Shown here one piece after another: positions 6,685 through 12,972 of a DNA stretch of 12,972 nt. The notes under the pieces were generated by a model, which was not told where the DNA came from, made no database searches, and worked only from the letters and a program-made list of their open reading frames with translations. Both the position numbers and the translations under genes were made by a program. Position 1 is the stretch's first letter; each line of letters opens with the position of its first letter. Source of the DNA: Hellea balneolensis (lineage in GTDB: Bacteria > Pseudomonadota > Alphaproteobacteria > Caulobacterales > Maricaulaceae); assembly GCA_003233025.1 (NCBI GenBank), contig QIKS01000077.1, positions 1 through 12,972 of the forward strand. Direction: 5' to 3'.

Positions 6685-7308
6685 GTGGACGTTATGGCAT
6701 TTGGAATACAGCAAACACGACAGGCAAGATCCTGGACACAGATACTCGTTGAGGAGTCTGAATATAGCCTAAAAATGCGCGAAGCAAAACGGCGACAAAC
6801 CTTTCGTCGTTTATACATGAGCGTATTTACATTATTTTTGGCCAGCGGCCTACTCTATTGTAGTATGTTTTATCTCAGCTCATTTGTCGATGTCGGTAAA
6901 ACCATCGGGTTGAGCAGTTATTCTGAACGCGCACAATTAGCTCGCAGAAATGTTGCGCAATTGCAGCCACAGTCAAAACGCACTCTTTTATCACCATTTG
7001 TCGATATGTTCTCCATGAACCGTGTTTATCTGCGCCCTGGTCAATCTATATTGGCGACATATTCCTTGCCCCCGGACACAGTTTCACAATTATATATACG
7101 CCAATGCAAGAGAGCGCCGGTTTTAGAAGTTTTTAGTTGTGAGTTTTCTAATATACAAACAACAACGATTGCCGACAAAACCAACGGCTATGTCAAGTTC
7201 ACCATTACGGAGGCCGGGTTTTATTATTTTGACGCAAAAGTTATAAAAAGACCAAAAACCGAATTAAAAAAACATCATGATTACAAAATAGTCTGGCGAC
7301 GGTCATAA
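6685..7308 (+). CDS. Unrecognised single-pass membrane protein
   Basis: I do not recognise this 207-residue protein. From the GTG start at 6685, residues 1-43 are hydrophilic and strongly basic near the membrane (REAKRRQTFRR). One membrane segment runs over about 44-66, and residues 67-207 should then lie in the periplasm by the positive-inside rule. The C-terminal part (about 112-190) alternates short strands, such as RVYLRPGQSILATYSLPP and YVKFTITEAGFYYFDAKVI, suggesting a compact beta-sandwich; Cys141 and Cys152 could form a disulfide. The end is basic. ATG 6694 is an alternative start; AGG at 6678-6680 is close to GTG 6685 and far from 6694. The gene stands alone: it follows grxD after 153 bases and converges on pntB with 14 bases between. 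Its function is unknown. Confidence 0.7.
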   Translation: MDVMAFGIQQTRQARSWTQILVEESEYSLKMREAKRRQTFRRLYMSVFTLFLASGLLYCSMFYLSSFVDVGKTIGLSSYSERAQLARRNVAQLQPQSKRTLLSPFVDMFSMNRVYLRPGQSILATYSLPPDTVSQLYIRQCKRAPVLEVFSCEFSNIQTTTIADKTNGYVKFTITEAGFYYFDAKVIKRPKTELKKHHDYKIVWRRS

Positions 7309-7322
7309 ATGGTCACAGGCGC

Positions 7323-8729
7323 CTAAAGCGCTTTGATAATATCTTCGACCATTTTCTTGGCATCGGCCAGCAACATCATGGTGCCGTCCGCATAGAACAA
7401 ATCATTGTCGATACCTGCATAACCAGCTGACAAAGAACGCTTGACAAATAACACGGTTGTCGCCTTGTCCACATCCAAAACCGGCATGCCGTAAATCGGA
7501 CTTTCCGGATCAGTTTTGGCCGCCGGATTGGTTACGTCATTGGCACCAATGACAAAAGCAACTTCGGCATTGGCAAATTCGGAATTAATATCTTCCAGCT
7601 CAAACACTTCATCATAAGGCACATTGGCCTCGGCCAGCAGCACATTCATATGGCCCGGCATCCGCCCCGCGACCGGATGGATAGCGTAAACAACATCAAC
7701 GCCTTCTTCCTTAAGCTTGTCGGCCATTTCGCGGGTGGCGTGTTGGGCTTGGGCTACGGCAAGGCCGTATCCTGGGACGATAATAACTTTACTCGCGTTT
7801 TTCATAATAAAAGCCGCGTCGTCCGCCGAACCATGTTTGACCGGGCGCTGCTCTTTATCGCCCGCGTCTGGGCCGCTGCTTTCCGCCCCGAACCCGCCCA
7901 AAATGACGCTAAAGAATGAACGGTTCATGGCTTTGCACATGATATAGGACAAGATTGCGCCCGATGAGCCGACCAAGGCGCCGGTAACGATCAGCGCCAT
8001 ATTGCCCAAAGTAAAGCCCAGCGCCGCCGCCGCCCAGCCAGAATATGAGTTGAGCATGGAAATCACCACAGGCATATCCGCGCCGCCAATGGGAATGATC
8101 AGCAAAAAGCCCAGCACCAGTGTAATGCCAATAATTGCCCAAAACACCATTGGATCAGCGCCGCCAGTTTTCATCAACATGCCAATGAGAACCGCAACCC
8201 CAAGGGCGAGTAAAAGATTGAGCAAATGCTGACCTTTAAAGGTAATCGGCGCACCGGACATATTGCCGTTCAGCTTGGCGAAAGCGATGACGGAGCCACT
8301 AAAGGTTATCGCCCCGATGGCCGCCCCCAAGGACAGCTCCAGCAAGCTCACCGTGTGGATATGCCCGACCTCGCCAATGCCGAAATTTGCCGGTGCCAAA
8401 AATGCAGCAATGGCCACGAATACGGCTGCGAGACCAACCAAAGAATGAAAGCCCGCAATCAATTGCGGCATATCCGTCATTGGGATTTTCTTGGCGATTA
8501 ACGCCCCAAGTCCGCCGCCAATAACAAGAGCGACAAGTACCAATATCAACCCAAGCCCAGCCATGCCGATAAAGGCCAAAGTCGTCACAACAGCAATGGC
8601 AATCCCGGCCATGCCAAACACATTGCCACGCCTGGACGTAGCCGGAGACGAAAGCCCGCGCAAAGCCATAATAAATAGAACGCCGGAAATCACATAAAGA
8701 ATAGCGGCAAGATTAGCAGAAAGCGTCAT
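7323..8729 (-). CDS. pntB: Proton-translocating NAD(P) transhydrogenase, beta subunit
   Basis: This is a 468-residue inner-membrane subunit of the Re/Si-specific transhydrogenase, which drives hydride transfer from NADH to NADP+ with the proton gradient. Residues 1-280 hold the remaining membrane helices of domain II, including the conserved proton-path His95 in AGFHSLVGLAA. Residues from about 295 form the NADP(H)-binding domain III: the VPGYGLAVAQAQ fingerprint at 318-329, GRMPGHMNVLLAEANVPYD, GANDVTNPAA at 395-404 and KRSLSAGYAG at 430-439. The protein is full length. AAGGG lies 6 bases upstream of the ATG, and pntAB ends 3 bases before it. It is the last gene of the minus-strand pnt operon. 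Confidence 0.97.
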   Translation of the reverse strand: MTLSANLAAILYVISGVLFIMALRGLSSPATSRRGNVFGMAGIAIAVVTTLAFIGMAGLGLILVLVALVIGGGLGALIAKKIPMTDMPQLIAGFHSLVGLAAVFVAIAAFLAPANFGIGEVGHIHTVSLLELSLGAAIGAITFSGSVIAFAKLNGNMSGAPITFKGQHLLNLLLALGVAVLIGMLMKTGGADPMVFWAIIGITLVLGFLLIIPIGGADMPVVISMLNSYSGWAAAALGFTLGNMALIVTGALVGSSGAILSYIMCKAMNRSFFSVILGGFGAESSGPDAGDKEQRPVKHGSADDAAFIMKNASKVIIVPGYGLAVAQAQHATREMADKLKEEGVDVVYAIHPVAGRMPGHMNVLLAEANVPYDEVFELEDINSEFANAEVAFVIGANDVTNPAAKTDPESPIYGMPVLDVDKATTVLFVKRSLSAGYAGIDNDLFYADGTMMLLADAKKMVEDIIKAL

Positions 8730-8732
8730 ACC

Positions 8733-9056
8733 CTACCCTTTCTTCTTATACATGGCCAGCATGCGCTGGGTGACGAGAAATCCGCCGAAAATATTGACGG
8801 CGCAAAGCAAGGTCGCGACAAATCCAAAGCCGCTCGGCAGCCCCAACCCGCCGTTCATCGCTGAGGAAACGGCCACCAATGCACCGACGATAATCACCGA
8901 GGAAATCGCGTTGGTAACGGCCATGAGCGGCGTGTGCAAAGCAGGGGTAACCGACCAGACAACATAGTAACCGACAAAGATCGCCAGCACGAAAATCGTC
9001 AATTGGTAGACGATAGGCGAAACCAAATCGCCGCCTGCCATGATAATCATCTCCAT
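8733..9056 (-). CDS. pntAB: Transhydrogenase alpha-2 subunit (membrane part of alpha)
   Basis: This is a 107-residue integral membrane protein that corresponds to the C-terminal membrane domain of E. coli PntA, encoded separately as in Rhodospirillum rubrum and other alphaproteobacteria. Three hydrophobic helices are visible: about 16-36 ([20 protein letters not shown]), 50-68 and 78-96. The family motif [18 protein letters not shown] lies between the first two. AGAGG is 8 bases before the ATG at 9056. Its start region abuts the end of pntAA (12 bases between the genes), and pntB begins 3 bases after its stop, so the three subunits are probably made together. Confidence 0.95.
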   Translation of the reverse strand: MEMIIMAGGDLVSPIVYQLTIFVLAIFVGYYVVWSVTPALHTPLMAVTNAISSVIIVGALVAVSSAMNGGLGLPSGFGFVATLLCAVNIFGGFLVTQRMLAMYKKKG

Positions 9057-9068
9057 AACAAAAACCTC

Positions 9069-10196
9069 TTATTTTAGCCGTTCGTGCACGATTTTACCGT
9101 CTCTGGTCAGGGCGCAACCCTGGATAATTTCGTCGTCCCAATCCGGGGCATAATCCCCATTTTCTGCCGTAACAAGCGGTAGAAAATTGCGCAAATTACG
9201 GGCAAAAAGCGCCGAGCTGTCCGCTGCCATGCGCGACGGCCAATTGAGCAAACCGACGATTTTAACGCCGTTCGCAGTTTCGATAATTTTACCAGGCACA
9301 GCCCCCACGACATTGCCGCCGCGCTCCACCGCCAGGTCGACCAAAACCGAACCCGCTTTCATAGAGCTTACCATAGCCTTGTCGATTAACCGAGGCGCCG
9401 GACGTCCCGGAATGAGCGCGGTCGTGATGACAATATCTTGTTTGGCAATATGTTTAGCCATCAGTTTTGCTTGTAGTTTTTGGTATTCTTTTGACATTTG
9501 TTTGGCGTATCCAGCCGCCGTTTCGGCTTCCTTAAATTCTTCGTTTTCCACCGCGATAAATTTGGCTCCCAAAGAAGCCACTTGTTCTTTCGCCGCCGGG
9601 CGCACATCTGTTGCCGTGGTGACAGCCCCCAGCCTGCGCGCCGTGGCGATGGCTTGTAATCCGGCAACGCCAGCCCCCATAACGAACACTTTGGCAGGGG
9701 CAATTGTGCCCGCCGCCGTCATCATCATGGGAAAAGCCCGGCCATAAATCGCCGCCGCTTCGACGACACTGCGGTAGCCTGCCAAATTTGACTGGGAAGA
9801 CAAGACGTCCATTGCCTGGGCGCGGGATATGCGCACAATATATTCCAGCGCAAATGCCGTGACGCCCGCCTTTGCGCAAGCCTTGACAAAATCAGGCTGG
9901 TCGGTTGGGCCCAGCAAGCCCGTCAAGCCCGCGCCCTTTTTCATTTTGGCAATGAGCGCTTTGTTGCCGCCGGTAATGCTCAGCACCAAATCAGCGGATT
10001 TTACACAGGTTCCATTATTGGCGCTTATGGTTGCGCCCGCTTGTTTATACGCCTTGTCGCTATAGTGTGCGCTGACGCCTGCGCCTTTGCTGACGGTAAC
10101 AGCGTGGCCACCATCAACATAAAACTTGACCGTATCAGGGGTCGCCGCGACACGCGCTTCCCCAGCAGCGGTTTCTTTCAAGACCGAAATTTTCAA
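9069..10196 (-). CDS. pntAA: Transhydrogenase alpha-1 subunit, NAD(H)-binding domain I
   Basis: This is a 375-residue peripheral subunit on the cytoplasmic face that binds NAD(H) and hands hydride to domain III of PntB. It belongs to the alanine dehydrogenase/transhydrogenase fold. Visible features are the N-terminal MKISVLKET, the nicotinamide-site segment SRAQAMDVLSSQSNLAGYR at 124-142, the Rossmann motif GAGVAG at 174-179 with TDVRP at 196-200, and the mobile loop around 220-240. The start is TTG at 10196: an in-frame TGA lies seven codons upstream and no ATG or GTG intervenes, while GAGGA sits 6 bases before the TTG. It is separated from the preceding subunit IV-like gene by 13 bases. Confidence 0.95.
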   Translation of the reverse strand: MKISVLKETAAGEARVAATPDTVKFYVDGGHAVTVSKGAGVSAHYSDKAYKQAGATISANNGTCVKSADLVLSITGGNKALIAKMKKGAGLTGLLGPTDQPDFVKACAKAGVTAFALEYIVRISRAQAMDVLSSQSNLAGYRSVVEAAAIYGRAFPMMMTAAGTIAPAKVFVMGAGVAGLQAIATARRLGAVTTATDVRPAAKEQVASLGAKFIAVENEEFKEAETAAGYAKQMSKEYQKLQAKLMAKHIAKQDIVITTALIPGRPAPRLIDKAMVSSMKAGSVLVDLAVERGGNVVGAVPGKIIETANGVKIVGLLNWPSRMAADSSALFARNLRNFLPLVTAENGDYAPDWDDEIIQGCALTRDGKIVHERLK

Positions 10197-10202
10197 CCGT
10201 TT

Positions 10203-10207
10203 TCCTC
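10203..10207 (-). promoter_or_regulatory. Ribosome binding site supporting the TTG start of pntAA
   Basis: GAGGA on the minus strand (TCCTC at 10203-10207) is 6 bases before TTG 10196. No other start codon lies between the in-frame TGA at 10218-10220 and this TTG, so the rare start is well supported. Confidence 0.8.
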
Positions 10208-10209
10208 GC

Positions 10210-10488
10210 TTAAAAAATCATGCACAATATGGCCGTTACAATGGCCATGCCAACCAGGCTGGCATACCAGCCACCGCCGAGCTTCAGAAACGGTGCGATA
10301 ATAACGCCAACAATAAAAGTGACGAGCAAGGCGGGTGCCCAGCTCATATTAACACTAAAAACCAAAATTGGCAGCAGTAAAGCCACCACACAAAACGCCG
10401 TTGTATAGGCTGAGGCCCTGATAAACCCGTCAAATGTTTTGCCATGTCCGTCAACCGGCATGGAACCGTGTACATATTTTGAAGCCAT
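10210..10488 (-). CDS. aa3-type cytochrome c oxidase subunit IV-like membrane protein
   Basis: This is a 92-residue membrane protein. The N terminus, KYVHGSMPVDGHGKTFDGFIR, resembles the HGSM...KTF.GF pattern of the small bacterial aa3-type oxidase subunit IV family. That family usually ends after one helix at about 45-60 residues. Here the first helix (about 27-47) is followed by two more (about 51-69 and 73-91), so this is an extended form. Genes of this family often precede pntAA in alphaproteobacteria, and here pntAA starts 13 bases downstream. ATG 10488 is chosen because AGGA lies 8 bases before it; an ATG three codons earlier has no spaced ribosome binding site. Whether it binds the oxidase or the transhydrogenase is not shown by the sequence. 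Confidence 0.72.
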   Translation of the reverse strand: MASKYVHGSMPVDGHGKTFDGFIRASAYTTAFCVVALLLPILVFSVNMSWAPALLVTFIVGVIIAPFLKLGGGWYASLVGMAIVTAILCMIF

Positions 10489-10632
10489 AATAAGCATCCT
10501 GTTTTATATATTTTTATATATCTCAATTAGCATGGGCGTTTTATCGCTGCAAGGAAAAGCAAAGCCATTTGGATAATTAAAAAAACGCGCCCAAATTAAG
10601 AGCATTTTTACGCCTTTCGCCCATAATATCCC

Positions 10633-10644
10633 TTCAAATTTGAA
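10633..10644. promoter_or_regulatory. Perfect 12-bp palindrome TTCAAATTTGAA
   Basis: TTCAAATTTGAA is its own reverse complement. It lies 46 bases before the start codon of the sigma-54 response regulator and just downstream of a CATAAT hexamer (10622-10627) that could act as a -10 box. It is a candidate operator, possibly for autoregulation; the binding protein is unknown. Confidence 0.35.
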
Positions 10645-10649
10645 AAAGA

Positions 10650-10665
10650 ACCGGAAAAACCCGGT
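10650..10665 (+). repeat. Short inverted repeat ACCGG / CCGGT in the regulator leader
   Basis: ACCGG at 10650-10654 and CCGGT at 10661-10665 flank a 6-base AAAAAC loop, 15 bases before the ribosome binding site AGGTGA (10680-10685). It could be a protein site or a small leader hairpin. It is short enough to be chance. Confidence 0.25.
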
Positions 10666-10690
10666 CGACAGACGAATTTAGGTGATAATA

Positions 10691-12142
10691 ATGGGTAAAA
10701 CGGTTTTAATCGTTGATGATGATCCGACGCAGCGCCGCATTTTGCAGGCGGTGATCGAAAAAAGCGGATTTTCGACACTACAAGCTTCCGACGGCGATAG
10801 CGCGCTTGATCTGGCGCTCGGCGTGGATGGTCAAAAGATTGATTTAATGATGCTCGATCTGGTTATGCCAGGGCGCAGCGGCATGGACACCTTAAAGGAG
10901 CTTGCCGCGCACCGAAGTGATCTGCCCATTATCGTACTGACCGGAACCGGTAGCATTGACGCCGTTGTTACCGCCATGCAGGCGGGCGCACGTGATTTCC
11001 TTGTAAAACCGGCCAGCCCGGAGCGGATTATTGTCTCCTTGCGCAACGCCCTTGAAATTAACACTTTGGTGCGCGAGGTTACCCGGCTCAAGAAAACCAA
11101 TGCAGGTGAGCTGACATTTAACGATCTTATCGGCAATGCCAGTTCCATGCGCAGCGTTATTGCTATGGGCGAACGCGGCGCAAAGGCTAATATCCCGATC
11201 CTGATCACCGGCGAAAGCGGTGTTGGCAAGGAAGTAGTGGCCCGGGCCATTCAAGGCGCATCAGAGCGTGCGGGCCGGCCTTTTATCACGGTCAATTGTG
11301 GCGCAATCCCAGGGACATTGGTCGAAAGTATTTTATTTGGTCACGAAAAAGGCAGTTTCACCGGTGCCAATGCCAAGCATCTTGGTAAATTTCAAGAAGC
11401 CGATACCGGCACATTATTCCTCGACGAAGTTGGGGAATTGCCTTTGGAAATGCAGGTGAAATTGCTGCGGGTTTTACAAGAAAACGAAGTCGACCCCATC
11501 GGTTCGAAACGGCCGACCAAAGTCGATGTGCGGATTATTTCCGCCACCAATAAAAATTTGGAAGACGCGGTCAAAGACGGCACATTTCGTGAAGATTTAT
11601 ACTACCGCCTCAACGTCTTCCCCATTGAAATCCCGTCCTTAAGAGACCGGGTTGAAGATATTGCCGCCTTGCTGGAGCATTTTGTCAAACGCTTTAATGC
11701 CCAAGAAAACAGAAGCATTCGCGGTGCCGACGCCAAAACATTGGAAATGCTCAAGACATTTGATTGGCCCGGCAATGTTCGCCAGCTGGAAAATGCGGTA
11801 TTTCGCGCCGTTATTCTCTCCGATGGCCATACCTTAAAGCCGCAAGATTTCCCGCAAATATCAGGTTTAAACCCGGTCATTCCCGAACAGGAAACCGCAG
11901 CCCTAAGCAGTGCTGCTCAAGACGGGCAAGAAGATGATGACCCTTTGCAAATTCTCGACCCTGCCGGACATTTGCGTTCACTGGTAGAAATAGAGCGCGA
12001 CCTCATCCAATTTGCCATCGACACCTATAGCGGACACATGTCCGAAGTGGCGCGCCGTCTCGGCATTGGCCGCTCCACCCTCTACCGCAAAGTGCGCGAA
12101 CATGAGCTGGATGTGGGTGAAAAGCGTCAAGCGTCGAAATAA
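10691..12142 (+). CDS. Sigma-54-dependent response regulator, NtrC type
   Basis: This is a 483-residue cytosolic transcription activator. The receiver domain spans about 4-120, with acidic Asp9-Asp11, phosphoacceptor Asp56 (LMMLDLVMPG), Thr84 and Lys106. The AAA+ domain spans about 146-385: Walker A GESGVGKE at 174-181, sigma-54 contact loop GSFTGA at 221-226 (usually GAFTGA), Walker B LFLDE ending at Asp245-Glu246, and Arg300 and Arg306 in FREDLYYRLNVFP. A Fis-type helix-turn-helix lies at about 449-470 (MSEVARRLGIGRSTLYRKV). ATG 10691 is preferred because AGGTGA at 10680-10685 lies 5 bases upstream; an in-frame GTG at 10682 falls inside that site. No histidine kinase is visible, so the partner and target genes are unknown. 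Confidence 0.95.
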   Translation: MGKTVLIVDDDPTQRRILQAVIEKSGFSTLQASDGDSALDLALGVDGQKIDLMMLDLVMPGRSGMDTLKELAAHRSDLPIIVLTGTGSIDAVVTAMQAGARDFLVKPASPERIIVSLRNALEINTLVREVTRLKKTNAGELTFNDLIGNASSMRSVIAMGERGAKANIPILITGESGVGKEVVARAIQGASERAGRPFITVNCGAIPGTLVESILFGHEKGSFTGANAKHLGKFQEADTGTLFLDEVGELPLEMQVKLLRVLQENEVDPIGSKRPTKVDVRIISATNKNLEDAVKDGTFREDLYYRLNVFPIEIPSLRDRVEDIAALLEHFVKRFNAQENRSIRGADAKTLEMLKTFDWPGNVRQLENAVFRAVILSDGHTLKPQDFPQISGLNPVIPEQETAALSSAAQDGQEDDDPLQILDPAGHLRSLVEIERDLIQFAIDTYSGHMSEVARRLGIGRSTLYRKVREHELDVGEKRQASK

Positions 12143-12165
12143 GGCGCTCCCTTAGTTAGGGCGCC
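12143..12165. terminator. Hairpin between convergent genes, possible two-way terminator
   Basis: GGCGCTC at 12143-12149 pairs with GGGCGCC at 12159-12165 (one G-U pair) around a 9-base loop, starting right after the regulator stop codon. The minus-strand side is followed by TTATTTC, the plus side by CCCTAATCC. It probably ends the minus-strand gapR transcript better than the plus one. Confidence 0.5.
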
Positions 12166-12166
12166 C

Positions 12167-12670
12167 CTAATCCTTACCACCCTTGATAACCGTTAAGCGT
12201 GGCTTGCCTTTGGGCGGCGGTGGGGGATCATCTTCGTACATATCGTCTTCGATATTGCGCACGCGGGGGATAAAATCTGATTTGGATTTAAAACTGCTGC
12301 CCCATGTTTTAGCTTGCCCTGGGGCCTGCTTACCCTTGTCTTTTATTTTACGGCGCATTTGGGCCAAGACCTGTTTTTGACGCAGGGACAAAGCATCGGA
12401 CGCGCCACCTTTCGTCCGGTCGCTAAAGGCGGCGTCATATTTATCCAGCCGTTCGTCAACCGAGGCAATAAATTCGTCTTCCCAGTCGGTTATTTCGCCC
12501 AGTTCCTCCAATTGTTGCCGGGCCTTTTTAAGCTGGCGTTGGGCACTTCTGGCCCGTCTCATTCGGGATTTTTGGTCTTTTTGGCGGCGTTTATCCCGGT
12601 CTGCATCCCGTGCCAGCTGTTCTTGCTGCCACTGGTAATCAGGATCATCGGGATTATCGCCTCCGCTCAA
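12167..12670 (-). CDS. Unrecognised charged protein downstream of gapR
   Basis: I do not recognise this 167-residue soluble protein with certainty. Residues 15-60 are very rich in Arg, Lys, Gln and Glu and likely form a long helix or coiled coil (DKRRQKDQKSRMRRARSAQ). Residues 63-110 carry a pattern W-E-D-E-F-I-A-S-V ... LSLRQKQVLAQMRRK, which recalls a small helical W-E-x-x-F / L-S-x-x-Q-x-x-V-L module seen in various phage and bacterial proteins; I rate this as tentative. The tail is acidic, then five prolines, then basic (PPPPPKGKPRLTVIKGG). The start is TTG 12670: AGG lies 5 bases upstream and the next in-frame ATG is 36 codons later. It starts 6 bases after gapR, so the two are co-expressed. 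No signal peptide or membrane segment is visible. Confidence 0.72.
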   Translation of the reverse strand: MSGGDNPDDPDYQWQQEQLARDADRDKRRQKDQKSRMRRARSAQRQLKKARQQLEELGEITDWEDEFIASVDERLDKYDAAFSDRTKGGASDALSLRQKQVLAQMRRKIKDKGKQAPGQAKTWGSSFKSKSDFIPRVRNIEDDMYEDDPPPPPKGKPRLTVIKGGKD

Positions 12671-12675
12671 AAATA

Positions 12676-12684
12676 CCTACCCTT
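12676..12684 (-). promoter_or_regulatory. Ribosome binding region overlapping the gapR stop codon
   Basis: On the minus strand this reads AAGGGTAGG. The TAG inside it is the gapR stop, and the final AGG is 5 bases before TTG 12670. This supports the TTG start and suggests translational coupling to gapR. Confidence 0.55.
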
Positions 12685-12940
12685 CGACAGCGTCCATATA
12701 AAGTTCGATTAACGCTTCTTGCTCAGCCCGTTCATGGGCTTCGATTTTACGCAAAGACACGGTCTTACGCAGAATTTTCGTATCAAAACCAAATGTTTTA
12801 GCTTCAGAATAAACCTCGCGGATATCCGCCGCCAGCTCAGTTTTCTCAGCTTCAAGGCGTTCAATGCGGGCTATATATTGTTTCAGCTTCTCGCGGGTTG
12901 CTTCCCCCATGCTTTCAGCGCGTTGTTCATCGGTTATCAT
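12677..12940 (-). CDS. gapR: GapR family DNA-binding protein (DUF2312)
   Basis: This 87-residue protein matches the GapR family throughout: the N-terminal helix with EKLKQYIARIERLEAEKTEL, the central EVYSEAKTFGFDTKILRKTV, and the C-terminal RKIEAHERAEQEALIELYMDAV. GapR is an abundant nucleoid-associated protein, studied in Caulobacter. It binds AT-rich, overtwisted DNA as a multimer encircling the helix and assists replication and chromosome segregation. Lys and Arg residues in the coiled-coil and central segments are the expected DNA contacts. The length is normal. GGAG lies 5 bases before the ATG. It is followed at once by the 167-residue gene. Confidence 0.95.
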   Translation of the reverse strand: MITDEQRAESMGEATREKLKQYIARIERLEAEKTELAADIREVYSEAKTFGFDTKILRKTVSLRKIEAHERAEQEALIELYMDAVEG

Positions 12941-12972
12941 AAAAACTCCAAAATTTTTCCTAGTTTAAAAAC

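Larger units (their letters stand above)
10498..10690. promoter_or_regulatory. Divergent regulatory region, pnt operon / response regulator
   Basis: This gap separates two divergent transcription units. On the pnt side there is a tandem repeat TTTTATATAT at 10502-10511 and 10512-10521, reading ATATATAAAA on the minus strand, which could supply a -10 element. On the regulator side there are a 12-base perfect palindrome at 10633-10644 and a short inverted repeat at 10650-10665. I see no clear -24/-12 sigma-54 promoter. Confidence 0.45.

Noticed and set aside
9187..9747. 186-codon open frame on the plus strand opposite pntAA
   Set aside because: It is a shadow of a strongly coding frame: Ala/Ser/Pro-rich, no recognisable domain, and fully antisense to a certain gene.
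10502..10521. Tandem TTTTATATAT as a mobile or CRISPR-like repeat
   Set aside because: There are only two 10-base AT-only copies in a divergent promoter gap; an AT-rich promoter element is the simpler explanation.
10831..11254. Two overlapping minus-strand frames inside the response regulator
   Set aside because: Both lie opposite the receiver and AAA+ domains, resemble nothing known and overlap each other.
12314..12712. 132-codon plus-strand frame opposite the 167-residue gene
   Set aside because: It overlaps both the unknown gene and the end of gapR, has no suitable ribosome binding site, and its hydrophobic runs come from the complement of Lys/Gln-rich codons.
1..12972. Search for defence, phage, mobile or biosynthetic cluster genes
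   Set aside because: Every strong coding frame was assigned to core metabolism, regulation or isolated unknowns; no transposase, integrase, nuclease system or array repeats were seen.

Overview
The window looks like a chromosomal segment of an alphaproteobacterium of moderate GC content. The evidence is the combination of several alphaproteobacterial hallmarks: an F1-ATPase zeta-type inhibitor (DUF1476), a GapR (DUF2312) nucleoid protein, a proton-translocating transhydrogenase split into PntAA/PntAB/PntB with an aa3-oxidase subunit IV-like gene at its head, and a purC-purS-purQ-purL-bolA-grxD cluster. I cannot place it below class level from the sequence alone. I see no tRNA, rRNA, CRISPR array, insertion sequence or phage module.

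Layout, left to right. Bases 1-225 are the 3' end of purB (+). Bases 397-1470 hold two tandem, related, exported thioredoxin-fold proteins (+), separated by an intrinsic terminator. Bases 1478-1804 (-) encode the ATPase zeta inhibitor, convergent with the second thioredoxin-like gene and divergent from the purine operon. Bases 1999-6531 (+) form a tight operon: purC, purS, purQ, purL, a BolA-family gene and a CGFS monothiol glutaredoxin. Bases 6685-7308 (+) encode an unrecognised single-pass membrane protein. Bases 7323-10488 (-) are the transhydrogenase operon: an oxidase subunit IV-like small membrane protein, pntAA (TTG start), pntAB and pntB. Bases 10691-12142 (+) encode an NtrC-type sigma-54 response regulator with no kinase in view. 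Bases 12167-12940 (-) are gapR followed by an unrecognised charged 167-residue protein that starts with TTG.

Most of the window is core metabolism. PurB, PurC and the three-part PurS/PurQ/PurL FGAM synthetase carry purine synthesis. BolA and Grx form the typical [2Fe-2S] trafficking pair. PntAA/AB/B make NADPH from NADH using the proton gradient, and the zeta protein restrains ATP hydrolysis by F1. The least explained parts are the tandem thioredoxin-like pair, in which both copies carry Ala where thioredoxin has its cis-proline and share two extra cysteines; the 207-residue membrane protein with complementary heptamers around its leader; the extended oxidase subunit IV-like protein; and the GapR-linked 167-residue protein. 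I found no convincing new multi-gene system. The thioredoxin pair is the best candidate for undescribed biochemistry.
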